From: Juglans regia
Taxonomy: Eukaryota > Streptophyta > Magnoliopsida > Fagales > Juglandaceae
Assembly (NCBI RefSeq): GCF_001411555.2
Contig: NC_049908.1
Span: 26,574,724 to 26,638,723 of the forward strand
Direction: 5' to 3'
Length of the DNA: 64,000 nt
In this document: piece after piece, positions 60,049 through 64,000 of the stretch
Position numbering within the stretch: the first letter of the stretch is position 1
Layout: each line of letters starts with the position of its first letter
Program-made: the position numbers and the translations under genes
The notes under the pieces: generated by a model
Told to the model about the DNA's origin: nothing
The model's database searches: none
Seen by the model: the letters and a program-made list of their open reading frames with translations, nothing else

Positions 60049-63000
60049 TATCTAAAAGCGCCTATCCTAACAGTAATAAATAGTATTTTCTTTAGACACC
60101 TTTTATTCCGCATATACTCCTATGTAACTGACTATTATTACAATTGTACCATTTTAGGTTTTCAGTTTTACAAAAAAGTACATAAATAGCTTACTATAAT
60201 TACAAAAATTGCAATTAAAAATCCTTTGCCGTGTAATATCTTCCAAGAGTAATTCTACATACAACCGTGAAGTGAGTAAACGTTGCGTAATCACTATGAA
60301 AAAGAGTGGGATCCACTATTAAAAAATTAATTTTTTTCATGTGGATCTTATATTTTATTCATTTTTTTCAAAATGATTACGCGACGGTTACACAATTCAC
60401 AGTTGTAAATATATTTTCTCATCTCTTAAAGATTTTGAACTCTTTTAGTGTATTGACAAAAGATGACACTAACTTTTTTACATGGGTTAGCATGCGTGCA
60501 GTATGCTAGTCATTTAAGAGCCATCCTCACATGAACAGTAAGTTGAACAGTAATGAATAGTATTTTCTTTGGACACTTTTTATTTCACATATACCCACAT
60601 CTAATTGACTATTATTACAATTGTGCATTTTTAGGTCTTCAATTTTACAGTAAAGTTAATAAATAGTTTACTATAATTACAAAAATTAAAATTAAAAATT
60701 CTTTGCCATGTAGTATCCTCCAAGAGTAATTCTAAAAATAACCGTAAAGTGTGTAAACGTCTCGTAATCGTTTTGAAAATAAGGGTGGTCCATTATTAAA
60801 AAATTAATTTTTTTCATGTCGGTCCTATGTTTTATTCACTTTTTTCAAAACGATTACGCGACGGTTACACAATTCACAGTTGCAAATATATTTTCTCATC
60901 TCCTAAAGGTTTTGAACTCTTTTAATTTATTGACATAAAATGACCCTAACTTTTTTAGATGGGTTGGCGTGCATGCAGTATGAAATAGTCATTTAAAAGC
61001 CTATCCTCATATGAACAGTAAGATGAACAGTAATGAATTGTATTTTCTTTGGACACTTTTTACTCCACTAATACCCATATGTAACTGACTATTATTACAA
61101 TTGTGTCTTTTTAGATCTTCAGTTTTACAAAAAAGTACATAAATAGCTTACTAGAATTACAAAAATTACCATTAAAAATCCTTTGTCGTGTAATATCTTC
61201 CAAAAGTAATTCTACATGCAACTGCAAATTGTGTAAACGTTGCGTAATCGCTTTGAAAAAAAATATGGTCCACTATTAAAAAATTAATTCTTTTTATGTG
61301 GGTCTTATGTTTTATTCACATTTTTCAAAACGATTACGCAACAGTTACATAATTCACCATTGCAAATATTTTTTTCATCTCATAAAGGTTTTGAACTCTT
61401 TTAATGTATTGACAAAAAATGACCCTGACCTTTTTAGATGAGCTGGTGTGCGTGCAGTATGACATAGTCATTTAAGAGCCTATCCTCATAGGAACAGTAA
61501 GATGAACAGTAATGAATAGTATTTTCTTTGGACATTTTTTTTCCGCATATACCCATATGTAATTGACTATTATTATAATTGTGCCTTTTTAGATCTTCAG
61601 TTTTACAAAAAAGTACATAAATAGCATACTATAATTACAAAAACTGCCATTAAAAATCATTTGTCGTGTAATATCTTCCATGAGTAATTCTACATACAAT
61701 CGTAAAGTGTTTAAACGTCGCGTAATCGTTTTGAAAAAAAGTGTGGTCCAATATTAAAAAATTAATTTTTTTCATGTGGGTCCAATGTTTTATTCACTTT
61801 TTTCCAAATGATTATGCGACGGTTGTACAATTCACAGTTGTAAATATATTTTCTCATCTCCTAAAGGTTTTGAACTTTTTTAGTTTATTGACAAAAAATG
61901 ACCTTGACTTTTTTAGATGAGTTGGCATGCGTGCAGTGTGACATAGTCATTTAAGAGTCTATCCTCATATGAACAATAAAAAATAGTATTTTCTTTGGAT
62001 ACTTTTTATTCTGCATATACCCCTATGTAATTGACTATTATTACAATTGTGCCCGTTTAGGTCTTTAGTTTTACAAAAAAATATATAAATAGCTTACTAT
62101 AAATACAAAAATTACCATTAAAAATCATTTGCCGTGTAGTATCTTCCAAAAGTAATTCTATATACAACTATGAATTGTGTAAACGTCGCGTAATCATTTT
62201 GAAAAAAAGTGGGGTCCATTATTAAAATTTTTTCTTTTTTTATGTGGGTCTTATGTTTTATTTACTTTTTTTCAAAACGATTACGCGACGGTTGCACAAT
62301 TCACTGTTGCAAATATATTTTCTCATCTCCTAAAGGTTTTGAACTTTTTTAGTTTATTGACAAAAAATGACCCTGACTTTTTTAGATGGGTTGACGTGTG
62401 TGCAGTATAACATAATCATTTAACAGCCAATCCTCATATGAACAATAAGATGAACAGTAATGAGTAGTATTTTCTTTGGACACTATTTATTTTGCATATA
62501 CCCCTATGTCACAGACTATTATTATAATTGTGCCTTTTTAGGTCTCCAGTTTTACAAAAAAGTATACAAATAGCTAACTATAATTACAAAAATTACTATT
62601 AAAAATCATTTGTCGTGTAGTATCTTCTAAGAATAATTCTATATACAACCGTAAAGTGTGTAAATGTCGCGTAATCGTTTTGAAAAAGGGTGTGGTCAAC
62701 TATTAAGAAATTAATTTTTTTCATGTGTGTCCCATATTTTGTTCACTTTTTTCAAAACGATTAAGCAACGATTGCACAATTCACCATTGCAAATATATTT
62801 TCTCATCTCCTAAAGGTTTTGAACTCTTTTAATGTATTGACAAAAAAAGACCCTGACTTTTTTAGATGAGCTGGCGTGCATGCAGTATGACATAGTCATT
62901 TAAAAGCCTATCATCATATGAACAGTAAGATGAACAGTAATGAATTGTGTTTTCTTTGGACACTTTTTATTCCGCATATATCCATACGTAACTGACTATT

Positions 63001-64000
63001 ATTACAATTGTGCCTTTTTAGATCTTCAGTGTTAGAAAAAAGTACATAAATAGCCTACTAGAATTACAAAAACTACCATTAAAAAACCTTTGCCGTGTAG
63101 TATCTTCCAAGAGTAATTCTACATACAATCGAAAAGTGTGTAAATGTTACGTAATCGCTTTGAAAAAAAGTGTGGTCCACTATTATAAAATTAATTTATT
63201 TCATGTGGGTCTTATATTTTATTCATTTTTTTCAAAACGATTATGCGACGGTTGTACAATTCACAGTTGCAATTATATTTTCTCATCTCCTAAAGGTTTT
63301 GAACTTTTTTAGTTTATTGACAAAAAATGACCCTGACTTTTTTAGATGAGTTGGTGTGCGTGCAATATGACATAGTCATTTAAGAGCCTATCCTCATATG
63401 AACAATAATGAATAGTATTTTCTTTTGACACTATTTATTCCGCATATACCTCTATGTAACTGACTATTATTACAATTGTGCCTTTTTAGGTCTTCAGTTT
63501 TACAGAAAAATACATAAATAGCTTTCTATAATTACAAAAATTGCCATTAAAAATCCTTTGCCGTGTTGTATCTTCCAAGTGTAATTCTACATACAGCCGT
63601 AAAATGTGTAAATCTCGCGTAATCGTATTGAAAAAAAGTGTGGTGCCCGATTAAAAAATTAATTTTTTTCATGTGGGTTTTATGTTTTGTTCACTTTTTT
63701 CAAAAGGATTACGCGACGGTTGCACAATTCACAGTTGCAAATATATTTTTCTCATATCCTAAAAGTTTTATACTTTTTTAGTGTATTGACAAAATATGAC
63801 CCTGACTTTTTTAGATGGGTTGGCATGCGTGCAGTGTGACATAGTCATTTAAGAGCCTATCCTTTTATGAATAGTAAGATGAACAGTAATAAATAATATT
63901 TTCTTTAGACACTTTTTATTCTGTATATACCCCTATGTAACTGACTATTAATACAATTGTGCCTTTTTAGGTTTCCAGTTTTACAAAAAAGTATATAAAT
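60049..64000. repeat. Satellite-like tandem array, about 480-bp unit, more than 8 copies
   Basis: The landmark tattttcttt recurs at 60084, 60561, 61041, 61520, 61987, 62468, 62948 (as tgttttcttt), 63416 and 63897: periods 477, 480, 479, 467, 481, 480, 468 and 481. Each unit has 'gaacagtaatgaatagtatt', 'gactattattacaattgtg', 'cctttgccgtgtagtatctt' and a family B-like palindrome (about 60257-60301 against 60367-60409 in unit 1). Copies look about 85-90% alike, so the array is older than the 949-bp triplication. It continues beyond the window. No gene inside. Confidence 0.95.

Noticed and set aside
60049..64000. Regularly spaced repeats considered as a CRISPR-like array
   Set aside because: Unit is about 480 bp with diverged copies and no short identical repeats with unique spacers; this is a plant nuclear satellite.

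Overview
The window is nuclear DNA of a woody eudicot. It is AT-rich, with widely spaced intron-containing genes, GT..AG introns, plant-specific gene families, many short non-autonomous transposons and broken retroelements. The mix of repeat families reminds me of Fagales (walnut/hickory relatives), but that assignment is from memory and was not tested.

Four intact-looking protein genes were resolved to exon level. (1) 19504-21828, plus strand: a two-exon RING plus von Willebrand factor A (VWA) protein of the WAV3 E3 ubiquitin-ligase family. (2) 34059-38570, plus strand: a 12-exon ATP-dependent phosphoenolpyruvate carboxykinase, reading frame unbroken across all junctions (656 aa). (3) 40534-43815, minus strand: a seven-exon gene for a 232-aa plant protein of unknown function, resembling what I recall as the DUF7795 family. 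(4) 56734-58178, plus strand: a four-exon bHLH transcription factor of the bHLH18/19/20/25 type (348 aa). PEPCK and the unknown-function gene converge tail to tail across about 2 kb.

One clear pseudogene is present: an intronless, poly(A)-tailed retrocopy of mitochondrial ATP synthase subunit d (minus strand, 49750-50424). It is flanked by 29-bp direct repeats, carries a stop codon in place of a conserved Trp, and was later split by a 160-bp hAT-like MITE with a perfect 8-bp target duplication.

The rest is mobile and repetitive DNA. 1-11 kb holds SINE and LINE debris, a 729-bp hAT-like element and fragments of long retroelements. 11.2-15.1 kb holds a degenerate minisatellite followed by a nearly perfect three-copy 949-bp tandem repeat that ends inside a CACTA-like element. 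22-31 kb holds several hAT-like elements, one with an exact 8-bp duplication, plus a short 140-156 bp tandem repeat. 45.9-49.1 kb holds a decayed Ty1/copia element truncated in its reverse transcriptase. 58.5-64 kb holds a copia tail and then a tandem array of about 480-bp units running off the end of the window. Three palindromic AT-rich MITE families (called A, B and C here) recur throughout; family B is the core of the 480-bp array unit.

The genes show no operon-like or pathway relationship. The main interest lies in the nested transposition history, the two tandem arrays seeded by transposon ends, and an odd substitution in the metal-binding site of the WAV3-like protein.
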